Of a DNA stretch of 61,762 nt, positions 17,969 to 27,695 are shown one piece after another (the first letter of the stretch is position 1; every line of letters begins with the position of its first letter). The notes under the pieces are model-generated. The model saw only the letters and a list, made by a program, of their open reading frames with translations, was not told where the DNA came from and made no database searches. The position numbers were made by a program, and so were the translations under genes. This DNA comes from Pseudomonadales bacterium (GTDB lineage: Bacteria > Pseudomonadota > Gammaproteobacteria > Pseudomonadales > DC-out160), in NCBI GenBank assembly GCA_019090455.1, contig JAHRWA010000031.1:1-61762 (forward strand). Reading direction: 5' to 3'.

Positions 17969-20020
17969 CTACAGGGACGCCGCCAAGTATGCGCCTTGGT
18001 TAATCGCTCGTTTCGCATCAAGTTCTCGCGCATCACTGGCTCCGCCTATCCAATGAATATTAAGGCCGCTCGTTTCAAGTTCATTTTCTAAGCCGCGATT
18101 GGATTCTTGGCCGGCGCAGATGACAACAGTATCCACGGCTAACACTCTCTCCTCACCATTGACTTTAATATGCAACCCCTCATCATCGATACTGAAATAC
18201 TCAACTCCATTGAGCATCTGAACTCCACGTTTTTGCATCGTACTTCGGTGTATCCAGCCTGTGGTCTTACCTAACCCACCGCCTACTTTGGACGGTTTTC
18301 GTTGTAATAAGAAAATCTCGCGATCGGATTTATCGACTACCGCCTCCCTACCTGCCACACCACCACGGGCCTGCAACTCGGAATCGATCCCCCACTCCTT
18401 CATAAAGGCCATTTTGTCTAAACTACTATGGGTTTTTCCGTGGGAAAGGGTTTCAGCCATATCAAACCCAATACCCCCAGCACCAATGATGGCCACTCGA
18501 TTTCCCACAGGTTTATGTTGCTGAAGAACATCTAAGTAGCCCAACACTTTTTCGTGATCGGCACCTTCTATAGCTAACGCTCTAGGCTGAATACCGGTGG
18601 CCATAATAATCTGGTCATATCCCTGATCGGCCAAATCGCTCACCGCCACTCTGGTATTTAGCTGCACCTCCACTTCGTACTTAATTAACATCGCTTCATA
18701 ATAGGCAATGGTTTCATGGAATTCTTCTTTACCCGGAATAGTCTTGGCAATATTAAACTGACCACCAATACGGCTAGCGGAATCAAACAATATCACCCGA
18801 TGACCCCGCTCTGCTGCGACAATGGAAAAACTTAATCCTGCGGGACCCGCTCCCACTACCGCTATCTTTTTTGGAGATGCTGTTGGTTTATATTGTAATT
18901 CGGTTTCATGGCAGGCTCTCGGGTTGACTAAACAGGACGTTAACTTGCCATTAAAAGTATGATCTAGGCACGCCTGATTACAGGCGATACAGATGTTAAT
19001 TTCTTTGCGTTTTCCTTGCCGGGCTTTCAAAACAAAATCAGGATCAGCCAGTAGTGGCCGTGCCATTGACACCAAACCTGCGTCACCGTCGGCTATCACG
19101 GCTTCCGCAATTTCCGGTGTATTGATGCGATTGCTAGCACAGATGGGTATCTTGATTTCGCCTTTCATTTTCGCTGAAACCCAAGTAAATGCCGCTCTCG
19201 GAACCTTGGTGGCAATCGTCGGAATTCGCGCTTCATGCCAACCGATGCCGGTATTAATAATAGTGGCACCGGCTTTCTCAATCGCCTTCGCTAATAACAC
19301 CACCTCTTCCCAGGTACTACCATCGGGCACCAAATCGAGCATGGATAATCGATATACGATAATAAAGTTTGGACCGCAACGTTCTCTTACTCGCCGTATT
19401 ACCTCTACGGGAAAACGCATTCGGTTTTCATAACTTCCGCCCCAGCGATCATCCCGTACATTCGCTCTTTGTGTTAAAAACTGATTTATGAGGTAACCTT
19501 CCGACCCCATAATCTCCACACCATCAAAACCACCATACTGTGCAAGCGCAGCCGCATTCACAAAACTCTCAATTTCGCTTTCCACTTCCTCGTCCGTTAG
19601 CGCGTGAGGAGAAAACGGGTAAATAGGCGATTTAATATTAGAAGGTGCAACCAACTGATTATGAAAAGACTGTCGCCCACCGTGCAACAACTGGGCAGCA
19701 ATGAGTCCCCCTTCATCATGCACTCGTTCAGTGGTCAAACGGTGATGATCCGCATCTTTTTCAGAAATCATGTTCGCACCACCGGGACCTAAAGTGGAAG
19801 AGGTTGATGTGCCAATGCCACCGGTAATAATCAGCCCGATGCCGCCTCTTGCCCGTAGACCGAAAAACTCAGCCATCCGCTCTGCGCTATTGGGGCTTTC
19901 CTCTAAACCTGTATGCATCGATCCCATAATGGTTCGGCTACGCAACGAAACAAACCCCAAATCAAGCGGTTGTAGCAGGTTGGGGTAGAGGGATACTCCA
20001 GCATCGTTATTAGATGACAT
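17969..20020 (-). CDS. fadH: 2,4-dienoyl-CoA reductase / NADH:flavin oxidoreductase
   Basis: A 683-residue enzyme with an N-terminal FMN-binding TIM barrel (old-yellow-enzyme type), the segment FDGVEIMGSEGYLINQFLT and the HEARIPTIAT motif typical of FadH. A 4Fe-4S cluster is held by Cys344, Cys347, Cys351 and Cys363 (CIACNQAC...SC), and the FAD/NAD(P) domain begins at GAGPAGLS near 390. It reduces 2,4-dienoyl-CoA during oxidation of unsaturated fatty acids. Close paralogues act on other enones, so the exact substrate is not certain. It is divergent from an AraC-type regulator and near a Baeyer-Villiger-like monooxygenase, so a role in degrading an aliphatic or cyclic compound is possible. Confidence 0.85.
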   Translation of the reverse strand: MSSNNDAGVSLYPNLLQPLDLGFVSLRSRTIMGSMHTGLEESPNSAERMAEFFGLRARGGIGLIITGGIGTSTSSTLGPGGANMISEKDADHHRLTTERVHDEGGLIAAQLLHGGRQSFHNQLVAPSNIKSPIYPFSPHALTDEEVESEIESFVNAAALAQYGGFDGVEIMGSEGYLINQFLTQRANVRDDRWGGSYENRMRFPVEVIRRVRERCGPNFIIVYRLSMLDLVPDGSTWEEVVLLAKAIEKAGATIINTGIGWHEARIPTIATKVPRAAFTWVSAKMKGEIKIPICASNRINTPEIAEAVIADGDAGLVSMARPLLADPDFVLKARQGKRKEINICIACNQACLDHTFNGKLTSCLVNPRACHETELQYKPTASPKKIAVVGAGPAGLSFSIVAAERGHRVILFDSASRIGGQFNIAKTIPGKEEFHETIAYYEAMLIKYEVEVQLNTRVAVSDLADQGYDQIIMATGIQPRALAIEGADHEKVLGYLDVLQQHKPVGNRVAIIGAGGIGFDMAETLSHGKTHSSLDKMAFMKEWGIDSELQARGGVAGREAVVDKSDREIFLLQRKPSKVGGGLGKTTGWIHRSTMQKRGVQMLNGVEYFSIDDEGLHIKVNGEERVLAVDTVVICAGQESNRGLENELETSGLNIHWIGGASDARELDAKRAINQGAYLAASL

Positions 20021-20191
20021 ATTCTTCTCCGGTGGTCACAAGATATCAAATTTCAGGACGCAAAATAGCGGTTTCGTTATGTCCAAACAATAACCCGGAC
20101 TTACCCCGTGGTAACCAGGCATTACAAAAATAGTTTTTGTAATGCTTTCAGTTACAGTATGATTCCCACTTAAGTCGCCAGCAACGCATCA

Positions 20192-21271
20192 ATGATCTCT
20201 TTTTTTTCTGGCATTTTAACGACGACACCCCCGCAATTCGAGGCAATCCGATTGAACATAGGCGACGTTGCATCTGATTATTTAAAACAGCTACTCGATA
20301 CAGCTGCGAGTCTAGGAGCAGACCGCTCTGTGCTTTTAAAACGGATAGGCATTGAAGAAGAAGCCTTAACTGACCCCTCCGTACGATTTGATCTAACACA
20401 ACTAATGAAGCTCGGTTACGTTGCCATAGAAATGACAGGTGACCCCTCTTTAGGTTTACGCTTTGGTGCCAGCTCTACTGTGATGCGTATTGGCTATTCC
20501 GGATTAACCGCCATGAGCAGCCCTAACTTAGGCGCGGCACTTGATATTTTAATTGAATTTGAGGCGCTCACCACCCGCAGTTACCGAGGCAGTTCTTCCT
20601 ATATTGCATCGGAAGAAGGCGCTGCTATCGCCTCATTTTATTCCATAGCACCCTACAACAATTACACCCTATTCATTGTCGACATCGTATTATCGGGTTG
20701 GTACAACTTAGTCAAATGGCTAACGGGCAAAGAAGACTTAGTAGAAGAAGTTCATTTTGAATTTGACACACCCGAGTACCAACCACTTTATCAAGACTAT
20801 TTTAATTGCCCCGTACTATTCGGCCAATCGTCAAACTCGCTAATTCTCGCTAAGTCAGCATTGCAAATACCCGTCATCTATTACAATCCACATATGCATC
20901 AATCTCTCAGGACTCTATGCGAACAACAACTACGAGAGATATTCCGTAAGGAAACCTTTGGCGATAAAGTACAAAAGATAATTGGCCCGGTACTACACAC
21001 CAAAACTCCCACTATCGAAACAACAGCAGAAACACTGGGCATTCCAACCTGGACACTCAGACGTAAACTCAAAGAAGAGAATCTTTCATTTCAAGCACTC
21101 GTCGATAATATGCGTAAAGATTTAGCACTGGGCTACATGCGCGATACTGAATTATCATTCGGGGAAATTGCATACACTCTGGGATTTTCAACCCCTGGAG
21201 CCTTCCAACGCGCATTCAAACGTTGGACCAATTCCACTCCAGGGGAATACAGACGATCTAAGTTATTGTAG
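20192..21271 (+). CDS. AraC-family transcriptional regulator (OruR/ArgR-like)
   Basis: A 359-residue regulator. The N-terminal about 210 residues match the helical ligand-binding domain found in OruR-type AraC proteins (LRFGASSTVMRIGYSGLTAM region). The C-terminal 100 residues carry both helix-turn-helices, AETLGIPTWTLRRKLKEEN and LSFGEIAYTLGFSTPGAFQR, followed by the family ending FKRWTNSTPGEYR. It is transcribed away from fadH with 171 bases between starts and is convergent with the monooxygenase gene, so it most likely controls fadH, the monooxygenase or both. The inducer is unknown, probably a lipid or cyclic acid; inferred. Confidence 0.9.
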   Translation: MISFFSGILTTTPPQFEAIRLNIGDVASDYLKQLLDTAASLGADRSVLLKRIGIEEEALTDPSVRFDLTQLMKLGYVAIEMTGDPSLGLRFGASSTVMRIGYSGLTAMSSPNLGAALDILIEFEALTTRSYRGSSSYIASEEGAAIASFYSIAPYNNYTLFIVDIVLSGWYNLVKWLTGKEDLVEEVHFEFDTPEYQPLYQDYFNCPVLFGQSSNSLILAKSALQIPVIYYNPHMHQSLRTLCEQQLREIFRKETFGDKVQKIIGPVLHTKTPTIETTAETLGIPTWTLRRKLKEENLSFQALVDNMRKDLALGYMRDTELSFGEIAYTLGFSTPGAFQRAFKRWTNSTPGEYRRSKLL

Positions 21272-21290
21272 TTCTCGTTCTCGCTGTAAC

Positions 21291-22772
21291 TTATACTACC
21301 AATTCAAAATCCGCTTTATTCGGCTTTTCCATTACGGATCTAAAACGAGCCATGGACCACGGCCACACCGCCGGTATCCCTCTATCATCCAAATACCAAC
21401 TATCACATCCTGAAACCCAAACTGTTTTTTTCGTGGCCTCCACTCGTTCAGCTTCATTACTTTCAGCCGCTTGTGATTTTGCGGAGAATGCACTGCAATC
21501 ACCCTCTCTAACCCATTCAACCATCTTCATAAAATAATCTAGCTGAATATCGGCAACATCAATAAGTGAGAAATTGCCCACGGGGCCATTAGGGCCATTC
21601 AGTAAAGCCAAATTTGGAAATTGCGGAACTGACACAGATAAATAAGCGCTCGGCCGCTCCGACCAGGCTTGCTCCAACGTCACGCCATTGCGACCAACAA
21701 CTTCCATGGGTCGCATAAACTGATCCACTTTAAAACCGGTTGCTAAGATCAATACGTCCAATTCATGCAACTCACCGTCGGTCGTTCTCACACCGGCAGG
21801 CTCAACGGCCTCGATGGAGGTGGTTACTAATTCAGTGTCGCGGTGCTGTATCGCTTTATAATAATTATCGGAAATAATAAGACGCTTACAAGCGGCGGTA
21901 TAGGAGGGTCTCAACTTTTCTCGTAAAACAGGGTCCTTCACATTGCCTTCTAAATTTTCCAAGGTCAGTCTTCCTATTTCCTTCAGCGCATCGGGGTTAT
22001 CGCCCACAACCGCCGCCGAAAATCCCCCTTCAGCCATCTCTACTTGCTCCTGTCGAATTGCGGCCATCGCTTGTGGGTTATCGCGAAAATGTTGTTTTTC
22101 CGCATCCGTATAAGCCGGATTTTCCCGTGGCATGATCCACTGCGCAGTTCGTTGAAACTGTACTAGGTGACCTACTTTACCCGCTAGCGCTCCCACAATT
22201 TGTATCGCACTAGAGCCGGTTCCAATGATACCTACTCGCTTGCCTTTAAGGTCTATCGTGTCATCCCAGCGAGCTGAGTGGACTTGTTGGCCTTTGAAAG
22301 TATCCAGGCCAGCAATATCGGGATAAGAAGGATGGTGTAAAACACCCGAAGCAGAAATAACAAAATCAAAAGATTCTTTCTCTTCAATCTTATCGCCAGT
22401 CCGAGTCTCCAATTGCCACTGCTCGTTATCGAATTGCAGCTTAGACACTTCAGTGCCAAATTTCACGTGCTCTAACACGCCGTATTTCTTCGCGACATTT
22501 TGAAAATAACTTAAGATTTCTTTTCCAGGAGAACAAGCATATGACCAATCAGGATTTTGTTCAAAGGAATAGCAATACAAATGAGAAGGCACATCGCATG
22601 CAATACCGGGATACGCATTCTCCCGCCAAGTACCACCCAAACTTTCGGCTTTTTCAAAAAGAGTAAAATTGGTAAAGCCTGCTTCCTTTAGTTTAATCGC
22701 GCTGAGGATACCGGCCATACCACCACCGATGATCGCAAAGTTAAGCGCCGTATTTTGTTTGTTGCTATTCAT
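21291..22772 (-). CDS. Flavin-containing monooxygenase, Baeyer-Villiger type
   Basis: A 493-residue enzyme with the FAD Rossmann motif GGGMAG (about 15-20), LGGTWRENAYPGIACDVPSH, the NADPH motif GTGSSAIQ and the sequence FKGQQVHSARWDD. That sequence fits the Baeyer-Villiger fingerprint FxGxxxHxxxW[P/D]. Such enzymes insert oxygen into ketones or oxidise N/S centres using NADPH and O2. Full length for the class (480-550). The stop lies 20 bases from the convergent araC stop. The fadH-araC-monooxygenase trio looks like a small catabolic unit for a ketone or fatty-acid-like substrate; the substrate is not identifiable. Confidence 0.9.
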   Translation of the reverse strand: MNSNKQNTALNFAIIGGGMAGILSAIKLKEAGFTNFTLFEKAESLGGTWRENAYPGIACDVPSHLYCYSFEQNPDWSYACSPGKEILSYFQNVAKKYGVLEHVKFGTEVSKLQFDNEQWQLETRTGDKIEEKESFDFVISASGVLHHPSYPDIAGLDTFKGQQVHSARWDDTIDLKGKRVGIIGTGSSAIQIVGALAGKVGHLVQFQRTAQWIMPRENPAYTDAEKQHFRDNPQAMAAIRQEQVEMAEGGFSAAVVGDNPDALKEIGRLTLENLEGNVKDPVLREKLRPSYTAACKRLIISDNYYKAIQHRDTELVTTSIEAVEPAGVRTTDGELHELDVLILATGFKVDQFMRPMEVVGRNGVTLEQAWSERPSAYLSVSVPQFPNLALLNGPNGPVGNFSLIDVADIQLDYFMKMVEWVREGDCSAFSAKSQAAESNEAERVEATKKTVWVSGCDSWYLDDRGIPAVWPWSMARFRSVMEKPNKADFELVV

Positions 22773-22817
22773 AAAATAATCCTTCGTTAGTCATATCCAA
22801 TTAGCCGACTAGGGATA

Positions 22818-24566
22818 CTAAACGATGGGACGGTTTCTTAACAGTAGAACTGACAGTAGTCCAAGAACAAAGAAACCAAATGAACCCCCACCTCCATCGC
22901 TATTCGATGAACCCTCCCCTTCTACTCCGCCATCCATAGATGGCTCTTGCTCATTAGGTTGCTGGAACTCATAAGCCCCTAAATCTGCCAACAAATCACC
23001 GCGCTCGACTCCCCGCTGATCAACAAACAGCGTCGTTCCACTAGTCACCACATCAATAGCAATACTCTCCGCCAGTAGTGCATGGGTATTGGTCACCCCC
23101 TCATTCTCTGCCAGCTCGCTCACTAGAGAAATATCGACTTGATCTGCCGCTATCGTTAGCGTATCCGTTTCGTCGGCTTCTATGCATCCGGACGCAATGG
23201 TGACTAAATTGTGGTCTTCAAAATCAATCGCATCCAAGTAGTCACCATCACCATCACCATCACAATCGAGATTCATACGACGAGAAACATTACCGGCAAT
23301 GATGGAGTTAACCACTTCGATTTCTGTGAACTCTCCATTGTCACTCGACAGGTATATTCCACCAGCCGCTTCAAACGCTTCGTTAAATACCATCGTCACG
23401 TGAAATAGCTGTAACACACCACCATCGGTATAAAGTGCCCCTCCCTCCTCCGCTATGTTGGCGCTAAAGGTACTATTCTCTATCTTCAATTCGGTATTCA
23501 GGAAGGCAATAGCGCCCCCGTCATCCGCCTCATTACCGTCAAACGTAGAGGTCTTAATCTCAACAAATCCCTCACGCAGAAATAAAGCCCCTCCACTGTC
23601 TCCTGCCGTGTTTTCAGTAAATTGTGTACTCTCTATTTCCAGCTCTCCACCAACCAGATAAACAGCTCCGCTATTAGCACTGTCATTTTCTTCGAATTCA
23701 GATGCCGTAATATCCACAGAACTTTCAACAGCTGTAATAGCACCTCCAAACTCGTCACTACTATTTTCTGAAAAAACGGTATTCTCAATTTCGGCTTCAG
23801 TATCTTCCAATGCCAAGGCCCCACCATTGTCCACCACCTGGTTGTCAGAAAAATTGCTCCCAGTCAAAATAAGGTCACTCTGCTTTAAAAAAAACCCACC
23901 ACCGTAACGCGCTTCATTTCTCTCAAACTGAGCACTCTCGATAGTGAATTCACTCTCCTCAGCGAACAACGCACCACCGCCATTATTCGCTTTGTTGTGA
24001 ACAAGACTCACCGTATTCAAATGTACCGTGGCACCCGTCGCCCATATTGCACCGCCGTTGGCAAAGTCGTTGGTATTGGAATTACCGAACCCAGAATCGG
24101 CGTTGTGTAAGCTGAGGTTTTCCAATGTCAGGTTTCTATTTTGAATATAGAAAATACGACTCAATTCAGTGGCATCGATTATCGACACCGCTTGATGCTC
24201 CTCATCTTGCACACTATCGAGTCCAACAATCGTTAAGTAATCTGACTCCTCTTTCTCCACAGAAGTTAGACTCATCACCCCCTCACTCAACACATACCGA
24301 CCGGCTTGCAACTCAATTCGATCTTCCTCCCCCCCTGCGACACACTCGCCATCACTCGCACCCGAAGCTTGATTGTTCATCGCCGCGTTAACGGCCTCTC
24401 TTAGAGAACACAGCTGATCACTTTCATTGCTGATATCCGCGAAGGTATTCACTTGAATTTCTGCACCGACGCCACTGAGCGAATACACTAAACTAGACCC
24501 AGCAATGAGGGTCTGTAGCAACCGGGTATTTCTCTGTTTTGGTAAAATCTGCTTTCGAATAGTCAT
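22818..24566 (-). CDS. Secreted beta-helix protein with GlyGly-CTERM anchor
   Basis: About 582 residues from ATG 24566 (GGGAG eight bases upstream; an upstream ATG at 24641 would bury the signal peptide). A signal peptide is followed by CSLREAVNAAMNN, the motif opening choice-of-anchor/parallel beta-helix proteins. Then come about ten 20-24-residue coils of the type IENTVFSENSSDEFGGAI, a right-handed helix rich in Asn/Asp/Glu. The C-terminus is a Ser/Gly linker (SNSDGGGGS), then FGFFVLGLLSVLLLRNR, matching GlyGly-CTERM sorting signals cut by rhombosortase. It is probably exported by type II secretion and surface-attached; ligand unknown. No rhombosortase gene lies in the window. Confidence 0.85.
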   Translation of the reverse strand: MTIRKQILPKQRNTRLLQTLIAGSSLVYSLSGVGAEIQVNTFADISNESDQLCSLREAVNAAMNNQASGASDGECVAGGEEDRIELQAGRYVLSEGVMSLTSVEKEESDYLTIVGLDSVQDEEHQAVSIIDATELSRIFYIQNRNLTLENLSLHNADSGFGNSNTNDFANGGAIWATGATVHLNTVSLVHNKANNGGGALFAEESEFTIESAQFERNEARYGGGFFLKQSDLILTGSNFSDNQVVDNGGALALEDTEAEIENTVFSENSSDEFGGAITAVESSVDITASEFEENDSANSGAVYLVGGELEIESTQFTENTAGDSGGALFLREGFVEIKTSTFDGNEADDGGAIAFLNTELKIENSTFSANIAEEGGALYTDGGVLQLFHVTMVFNEAFEAAGGIYLSSDNGEFTEIEVVNSIIAGNVSRRMNLDCDGDGDGDYLDAIDFEDHNLVTIASGCIEADETDTLTIAADQVDISLVSELAENEGVTNTHALLAESIAIDVVTSGTTLFVDQRGVERGDLLADLGAYEFQQPNEQEPSMDGGVEGEGSSNSDGGGGSFGFFVLGLLSVLLLRNRPIV

Positions 24567-24919
24567 GCTTTTTCTCCCTAAGACAAATTTGGCATTCTTC
24601 ATTTTGGTATTAATCATTTTGATATTATTAATAAGGCTCAATTAGGGAAGCGCAATTTAATCGGAAAACCCCTCAGGCAAAATCAAAATAGTTTTCATCA
24701 GCAAGTACCGATCAATAAACTCCCTTGAAGAAATCACTGGCAGCACTCACTTTGCTTTCTGCAACCAATTGAATAAAAACACTAATTGCACTTATTATAT
24801 GAATTCGGGGCATAAGTTAGTCGCACCCCAGTTGGTCGCACACAAGCATTACTGGTAGGCTACCGCATTAACGTCACGATCCAGGTATTAGTCCAGGTAT
24901 TCAACAAGAGTGAATCCCC
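24567..24919. other. Intergenic region between divergent genes
   Basis: This 353-base gap contains the leader of the beta-helix gene, an in-frame extension of it up to 24641, and two short duplications near 24810-24905 (GTCGCAC and TCCAGGTATT units). I see no RNA gene or convincing operator. Confidence 0.5.
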
Positions 24920-25837
24920 ATGATCCATCACCCTTTCGGTATTTTCGATAACAGCGCTAAAGAATATCAACATATCCAAGCTGAGCCCCTGGCAGCGGCA
25001 ATGGGTGCAGAAATCCTAGGTGTCGACTTAGCCAATGTTTCCGCTGCCGAGTTTCAAGAAATTCAACATGCTCTCTTCCGACACAAGATGATTTACTTTC
25101 GCGACCAAGACATTAACCATGTAGAACATGAAGCCTTTAGTGCAAAATTCGGTGAGTTTGGTGATGACGCCTATACCGATGGCGTAGCAGATCACTCCCA
25201 AGTTCAACCCGTACTGCGCGAAGCAAACGATCCCGTGGCTATCATCTTTGGCTCGGGGTGGCATACCGATTCGCCTTTTCTGGCCAAACCACCGGCTATT
25301 AGCATGCTACGCGCAGTAGACGTTCCGCCTTATGGCGGCGACACCATGTGGACAAATTCGGCGTTAGCCTATAGCCAGCTCTCAGACACGATGAAGTCGA
25401 TGCTGGCCCCGCTTAAAGTTCACATGTCGATACAACGGTTTCTAAAAGAAATAAAAACCACTGGCAAGGACGGTTCTCCCGTCTATTTAAAATCCTCGAT
25501 AAAAGAATCATCCAACCCCAACGCGGCAAAACAAAAATTTATCGGCGCCTTTCATCCCTTAGTTCGCACTCACCCTGTAACCGGTGAAAAATCACTGTAC
25601 TGCGATAAAACTTATACCACCTGCATTCAGGGCATGAACGAAGAAGAAGCACGGCCGATTCTTGATTATCTGGTACAACACATAACGCAAGTCGCTTTCA
25701 CTTGCAGACTCCGATGGAAGCCCAATACCTTTGCTCTTTGGGATAACCGTTTATGCCTCCATCAAGCTTTCAATGATCATGACGGATATCGACGAGAGAT
25801 GTATCGCACCATTATTGCGGGTGAAACTCCGATTTAA
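24920..25837 (+). CDS. TauD/TfdA-family Fe(II)/2-oxoglutarate dioxygenase
   Basis: A 305-residue cytosolic enzyme. The iron triad is visible: His115 and Asp117 in GWHTDSPF and His281 in WDNRLCLHQAFND. Arg292 (YRREMYRT) binds the 2-oxoglutarate carboxylate. The family hydroxylates or cleaves taurine, aryloxyacetates, sulfate esters and related acids; the substrate here is unknown. ATG 24920 follows a weak site (AAGAGTGAATCCCC). A nitrate/nitrite-type transporter gene follows 275 bases later but probably has its own promoter. Confidence 0.9.
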   Translation: MIHHPFGIFDNSAKEYQHIQAEPLAAAMGAEILGVDLANVSAAEFQEIQHALFRHKMIYFRDQDINHVEHEAFSAKFGEFGDDAYTDGVADHSQVQPVLREANDPVAIIFGSGWHTDSPFLAKPPAISMLRAVDVPPYGGDTMWTNSALAYSQLSDTMKSMLAPLKVHMSIQRFLKEIKTTGKDGSPVYLKSSIKESSNPNAAKQKFIGAFHPLVRTHPVTGEKSLYCDKTYTTCIQGMNEEEARPILDYLVQHITQVAFTCRLRWKPNTFALWDNRLCLHQAFNDHDGYRREMYRTIIAGETPI

Positions 25838-26112
25838 AGCGATTCCAGTTTTCAATCTTGTGTCATTAGAAACCATTAAAATCACCTAAATCTGCCCCAA
25901 ATTAGTGCACACAAATGGGGCGTTAAACCCAGCCTTTGCACTCATGAGTTTATAAAATCGCAGCTCATACACCCTATTTTCTGTGCTTATTTAATTTCAT
26001 CTATTTGATATTACTACCTTTATTCATATTGGCCTCTTTATTGCTCTAATGAAATTATCCACTTGTGTAATAGTGGTATTACCCCCTTCTGACACATCAA
26101 GAGAGGCTCAAC

Positions 26113-27585
26113 ATGACCGGCTCCAAACTCAGCATATTGGATTTCAGGGATGACTCCATACGTACTCTACACGTCGCTTGGTTCGCTTTTTTCCTCACTT
26201 TTATTATGTGGTTTAGTCACGCCCCGCTGAAACCTTTCATCATGGAAGCATTCGATTTGACGAATGCGCAATGGAAAGCACTGCTGATTCTCAATGTTGC
26301 CTTGACCATACCCTCCCGCATCATAGTGGGCATGATGGTGGACAAATACGGTCCGCGAAGTGTTTTCAGTTTTCTTCTTATGATCGCCGCTTGTCTCTGC
26401 TGGGGTTTTGCCTCGGCACAAACCTACGAACAGCTAGCGCTGTTTCGTTTTCTCTGTGGCTTTATCGGTGCAGGATTTGTCATTGGAATTCGCCTAGTCG
26501 GCGAGTGGTTTCCTGCAAAAACCGTAGGACTGGCTGAGGGTGTTTACGGCGGTTGGGGGAACTTCGGATCTGCCGCAGCGGCTTGGAGCTTACCGGCCAT
26601 CGCTGCCTACGTGTATGGCGGAGAAGATGGCTGGCGTTATGCGATTGCAACCATCGGTTGTGTCGCTTTCGTATATGGTATTATTTTTTATCAACTCGCC
26701 CGAAATACCCCGAAAGGTTCCACTTACTTTAAGCCTAAAAAATCCGGCGGTTTGGAAGTCTCGAATAAGAGGGACTTCTATTTATACATTGCTATGAACA
26801 TTCCCATGTATGTCGCATTAGCGGTCTTGAGCTGGAAGCTCTCAACGCCTGCGGTGGGATTACTCACGCCTAGCTACGTCAATGTCATCTGGGCTTTATT
26901 GGCCACGCTATTCATCTATCAAACCTATCAAATTTACCAGGTAAACAAAGACCATTTAAATACTGGGCTACCGGAATACGATAGTTACAAATTCAAGCAA
27001 GTCGCAATTCTTGACTGGGCCTATTTCGTCACCTTTGGTTCCGAGCTTGCTGTGGTCTCCATGTTGCCTGCTTTCTTTATGGATATTTTTGATTTATCCC
27101 CTATTGTGGCGGGCATTTTGGGTGGTGCATTTGCTGTAATGAATTTGGTTGCTCGACCCGGCGGCGGCTATCTTTCTGACAAGTTTGGCAGAAAACGCTC
27201 CCTAACTATTCTCATTACAGGCCTGACCTTGGGATACCTGATTCTTTCCAAAATTGATAGTGCTTGGATGGTACCCCTGGCCGTGGCCTCGGTTATGCTT
27301 TGTTCCTTCTTTGTGCAAGCAGGAGAAGGTGCCGTATTTGCAATGGTCCCTCTCGTCAAGCGTCGTATGACGGGACAGATAGCCGGGATGGTGGGCGCTT
27401 ACGGCAATGTCGGTGGGGTGACTTTCCTAACAGTCTATTCCTTTGTCGATACCTCGACCTTTTTTATGGTAATCGCAGCTGCTGCTGCCACTTGCTTGGT
27501 ACTGGTTCAATTTATCGAAGAGCCTAAGGGACACATGCACGAAGTACTAGCAGACGGAACCGTGCAATTAATCGATGCCAGCTAA
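26113..27585 (+). CDS. narK: NarK-type nitrate/nitrite MFS transporter
   Basis: A 490-residue, 12-TM protein of the nitrate-nitrite porter family. The nitrate signature is present as [16 protein letters not shown], and the two substrate-binding arginines match: IPSRIIVG in TM2 and [18 protein letters not shown] in TM8. A soluble insertion of about 60 residues lies between the halves ([14 protein letters not shown] and [20 protein letters not shown]). GAGAGG precedes the ATG at about 7 bases. No nitrate or nitrite reductase gene is in the window, so coupling to assimilation or respiration is unknown. The gap 25838-26112 shows no clear Fnr or NarL site. Confidence 0.85.
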   Translation: MTGSKLSILDFRDDSIRTLHVAWFAFFLTFIMWFSHAPLKPFIMEAFDLTNAQWKALLILNVALTIPSRIIVGMMVDKYGPRSVFSFLLMIAACLCWGFASAQTYEQLALFRFLCGFIGAGFVIGIRLVGEWFPAKTVGLAEGVYGGWGNFGSAAAAWSLPAIAAYVYGGEDGWRYAIATIGCVAFVYGIIFYQLARNTPKGSTYFKPKKSGGLEVSNKRDFYLYIAMNIPMYVALAVLSWKLSTPAVGLLTPSYVNVIWALLATLFIYQTYQIYQVNKDHLNTGLPEYDSYKFKQVAILDWAYFVTFGSELAVVSMLPAFFMDIFDLSPIVAGILGGAFAVMNLVARPGGGYLSDKFGRKRSLTILITGLTLGYLILSKIDSAWMVPLAVASVMLCSFFVQAGEGAVFAMVPLVKRRMTGQIAGMVGAYGNVGGVTFLTVYSFVDTSTFFMVIAAAAATCLVLVQFIEEPKGHMHEVLADGTVQLIDAS

Positions 27586-27661
27586 ACGGATTTTCTTAGC
27601 TATCGTCTAGGATGGACTAGCTGCTAGGATGGGGCTAACAAGGAAGTAAGCCTCCTATTCT

Positions 27662-27695
27662 GGCAAGTATTCGAAAATGGCAAATATTCGAAAAT
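27662..27695 (+). repeat. 17-bp tandem duplication overlapping a start codon
   Basis: GGCAAGTATTCGAAAAT (27662-27678) and GGCAAATATTCGAAAAT (27679-27695), followed by G. The second unit supplies the AT of the kinase's ATG (27694-27696) and the first unit gives a second, out-of-frame ATGG. No Shine-Dalgarno sequence is visible, so the duplicated segment is the whole translation-initiation region. A CTAGGATGG duplication with 17-base period lies just upstream (27607-27632). Confidence 0.8.

Noticed and set aside
26113..27585. Nitrate assimilation operon
   Set aside because: No nitrate or nitrite reductase gene in reach; only the transporter can be supported.
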